A DNA stretch of 64,000 nt from Latrodectus hesperus (taxonomy: Eukaryota > Arthropoda > Arachnida > Araneae > Theridiidae): the NCBI GenBank assembly GCA_037975125.1, contig CM075850.1, positions 68,801,890-68,865,889 of the forward strand, given 5' to 3'. Numbering within the stretch: the stretch's first letter is position 1; every line of letters begins with the position of its first letter. The position numbers were made by a program, and so were the translations under genes. The notes below the pieces were generated by a model, which was not told the DNA's origin, did no database searches, and was given only the letters and a program-made list of their open reading frames with translations. This document shows, one piece after another, positions 60,981 through 64,000 of the stretch.

Positions 60981-63572
60981 GTAAGTATACCCTTATTTTA
61001 AAGAATATTTTTAGGAGTTTCTTATCATAAATTTATTGTGAATTGTATTATACTAAACGTTATATGGTTAATATTATTATTTATCACATCTCAAATATTG
61101 ATACAATTTTTGTTTTTAAGAAAATTTAAATCTTTATCAGATGATTTTCTAAGCGGTGGTTTTATTAGAAACATTTTACAGTGATTAAGAAATGGAATAC
61201 TTAGAACCAGAGATATTAAATGATGCAATCATAATGGAATGATTTAAGATATAAAATTTGTCAATGGAACATCTCAATAATTAGTGAAAAACAACAATTT
61301 TTAATGCTTCTAATTTACTTACAATGTGTATGTAGACTACATATAAAATATGAACATGTATGAATTAAATTTGTTAGTGAAAACCAAGAAAAATACAAAT
61401 CCCATGTTTAAATTTCTCAGAAGTTGTAACAAAATCTAAATTTTCATATTTTTTATTATAATTTATTTTATATGCAATAATTAAAATGTATATTGAAATA
61501 TATTGTGATCACCATAAATAATAAATTTAACTTCAGTGTAAGATTATTTATGAACTGCTTTTTTGTATTAATTCTTTCCTCTACGTTATTGGAAAATACA
61601 GAAATAAATTTTACTAACATAAAAATACTAAAAAAAAATTTCAGCAATCAACTCAATTGGTCTAAGGAGATTAAAGGACATGATTGAATATTATGACTAT
61701 TATTCTTCAAAATTCATGGGGAGGAGGAGATTTTATAATAATTATATGTAGGCAATTGGGTTACTCCAAATATTCATAAATATTTCAATCACATAATTTT
61801 TAATCATTTTCATTTGTAATCTCCGTTGTAATGAAAATCTTGTTACAATTTAGACTTTTAAAATATTAATGTTGGAAATTTGTAATTTCTGCGTGAATTA
61901 AAAATCATCAGTACAATGGCTTTTATCAAATATTTCACAAACTTTATGCATGTATAGAATTTTAATTCTTTCTGCAAAGGTTAAGAAACCTGTCTCATCC
62001 TTATTGTTAAATATTAGCATGTTTACATAACATTAATTACTCTTAAATTACAATTATTTAATATGTTAATATAATAATAATGAAGGAGAGTCAAGTATTC
62101 ACTTATTTTTGCTTTGTGAAGGAGAATGTAAAGTGATTGAAAATACTCGGTAAAACTGAGTATTACGTTCTCAGCTTGGTGAAATTGGCGGAGGTATTGG
62201 AAATTGATTGGCAACCCAAAATAGGTGCCAGTTGGCGTAAGAAATCAGAGTTTTCACCCCCTCACCTAAGTAAGAAAACAATAACAACCATGTGAATTAA
62301 GCGGGTTTCCCCCCCCCAATTTTGAACATTTTTTAATCCATTACAGTATAATTGACAGTGTTCTTGAAAAATTAGTAATGATGAAGTGGAAGCTCTTGTC
62401 AATGATAAAAATGTAATAAGATTCATCAAAGTACAGGGACTTCCATAGCTTGTGCACATTGAGAAGTTGCCTGAAAGTCAGTTGATTAAGATCTTACTTT
62501 GAAAACCCATGTGCAGTACGCAAAGGAAAAGATAGCTGGATGATGTCTTGAATGACCTTTAAATTTTTAAAGGTCTCCAACAGAAAAATTTAAGTCGGGG
62601 ACAGAGCTATGTGTAGAGATATTGTGCATCAGGCTAAGACCACTCTGAGGGTACCAATAAAGAAGATTATTAAAGTGTTATTTTGTTTGTGAGTTCAATC
62701 CTCAGCTCAAGCATATGAATATTTAAAGTAATTCAGAATTAATTTTAAATAAGTTTTAGTGAAGTGCAAGTGACTGATTCATGATAAATTATTTTGAGTG
62801 ATTGATAAATGAATTATTATAAAAATTAATTTTATTTTAGTTCTGTTAACTGGCCCTTATGCTTTGTTCTGGTAGGTAATTTTTGAAAATATATAGTTTT
62901 GTTAATAAATAATTGCAAATTGTTTGCATGCATATTTAAGTAAATTTCATATATAAAAAATGTTTTAAAGATTATTTTCAATTGATATCTTTAATAAGTT
63001 TAAATAGTAATTTTCATTGTAAGATATTATTTTTGCTAATTTTCAGATGAAAACTCTTGTAATTAGAGTACTTTAATTAACTGCTTTTATATATAGGAAA
63101 TCTAGTTAACTTATAATTATTTCTTTTAATTAAAGGAAACATTTAAAATGTTAACTATTTTTAATTTATTAAATTTATTCACTTATGTCAGAATATATTG
63201 ATTTGCAAATTTAAAAATATCACTTGCACTTTCATGAACTTGCTTTTAATCAAAATAAATCATCTTAAATATATTTCTTAGTTTAATTCTGTAAGTGGAA
63301 AGAAATTATATTAGGTTTGTAACCTCTTCTGAATGACTAATGAACATTTTGATCATTTGTTATTGTTAAAAACATTCTTTACATGGTGTATTACTGAAAG
63401 CTATGTAGATTGTAAATATTTTTTTTTTCTGAAGTAGATAATTACTCTTTTTTGAAGAAAAGCGTGCAAAGAAATTCGTGCAAGAAAGATTTTTTTATGC
63501 ACATAACTATTCTTGATTAATTATAACTTTTCGATAATAATTTTTTATTTTGAATATTTTATTGTATTTCAG
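60981..63572 (+). other. CEBPZ intron
   Basis: AT-rich. A C9 run sits at about 62309. Decayed protein-like sequence is readable on the minus strand at 62260-62640 (for example FRQLLNVHKLWKSLYFDESY) and is unidentified. A B-box-like GAGTTCAATCCTC at about 62692 hints at an old SINE (about 62620-62720). Confidence 0.5.
62620..62720 (+). repeat. Possible tRNA-like SINE fragment
   Basis: GACCACTCTGAGGG is followed about 50 bases later by GTGAGTTCAATCCTC, resembling the start and B box of the candidate at 32050. Weak evidence. Confidence 0.2.
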
Positions 63573-63761
63573 TAAAAGAAAATAAGAAGGATAAGGACTT
63601 TGTGTGGATTAAAAAGATTTTGAGGGCAGGTACTCTCTCTGATAAAATATCAGCTCACACATTGCTTATACAAGATTCACCAGTTTATAATATAAACAGT
63701 CTACAAACATTGATAGCAATGGTAAATACAAAAGGAAAAAGAGAATGCTTAATGGCAATGG
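63573..63761 (+). CDS. CEBPZ: CEBPZ/Noc1 exon (third recognised)
   Basis: TTTCAG acceptor, GTATGT donor, 62 complete codons. It encodes KENKKDKDFVWIKKILRAGT, LSDKISAHTLLIQDSPVYNI, NSLQTLIAMVNTKGK and RECLMAM. It matches the most conserved N-terminal block of CEBPZ/Noc1 (W-K-----GTL-D--AA---LIQD, then ETLV-LVKKKG----CLMAL). The protein acts in nucleolar assembly of the large ribosomal subunit. The gene continues beyond 64000. Confidence 0.93.
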
Positions 63762-64000
63762 GTATGTCTGGATTTATTTAGTCACTTATGTTGTATTTTT
63801 ATTTATTAAAAATTAAGGCAATATTTATTTAACAATTTTTTTTATAAAATTAAATATATTTTTATTAACTGAAATATATAAAAGTTTTCAATGTTATAAT
63901 AGTTAATTTTCAATTTATCATTTCAAAGAATTTATGATTTTTTCTCTTTTTACCATAATTTCAGATTTTTTTCTCTTTTTACCATAAATCAGAGATTTTT
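63762..64000 (+). other. Start of the next CEBPZ intron
   Basis: AT-rich sequence after the GTATGT donor. At 63954-63996 a TTTCAGATTTTTTTCTC block is repeated in tandem. No further exon is visible. Confidence 0.6.

Overview
The window is animal nuclear DNA: very AT-rich, with spliced genes carrying GT-AG introns, long (TA)n microsatellites and a heavy load of decayed transposable elements. The two recognisable host genes and the element mix (Ty3/gypsy, I-like LINEs with RNase H, Tc1, piggyBac, hAT, tRNA-like SINEs) fit an arthropod. A spider or other chelicerate is my best guess, but that is inference, not proof.

Host genes. (1) On the minus strand, positions 28-15197 hold the first eight coding exons (377 codons plus one base) of phosphatidylinositol 4-kinase III alpha (PI4KA/STT4). 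It starts at ATG 15197 and runs off the left edge before the kinase domain. All splice phases join without a stop. Intron 2 (5564-13386) is stretched by an essentially full-length LINE with a 14-bp target-site duplication. (2) On the plus strand, three exons (55490-55558, 60872-60980, 63573-63761) encode the start of the conserved part of CEBPZ/Noc1, a ribosome-biogenesis factor, which continues off the right edge. A possible first exon of an unassigned plus-strand gene lies at 20404-20460.

Mobile elements, left to right: SINE (about 2288); I-like LINE 6377-11875 (-); Ty3/gypsy element 27067-31343 (-) with the integrase core deleted and a truncated 5' LTR; LINE 3' fragment 35346-35985 (-); Tc1 element 36738-38142 (-) with TA duplications and one nonsense mutation; Ty3/gypsy element 41141-46551 (+) with both LTRs and broken gag and pol; 5'-truncated LINE 47724-48911 (-) with a 13-bp duplication; hAT-like element 51892-55330 with an internally deleted piggyBac (53272-54313) nested inside; a MITE-like TIR element 56889-57575; and an RTE-like LINE fragment 57680-58600 (-).

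Structures not explained by these: a palindromic module present in mirror image at 15663-15746 and 20300-20394, between PI4KA and the candidate plus-strand exon; three hairpins in a row at 33153-33249 next to a roughly 80-bp tandem repeat; a strand-biased pre-miRNA-like hairpin at 21932-22004; and a conserved stem-loop near the 3' end of two copies of one LINE family. I found no CRISPR array, operon, rRNA gene or convincing intact tRNA gene. Nothing here is clearly a new biological system; the mirrored module and the hairpins are the best leads.
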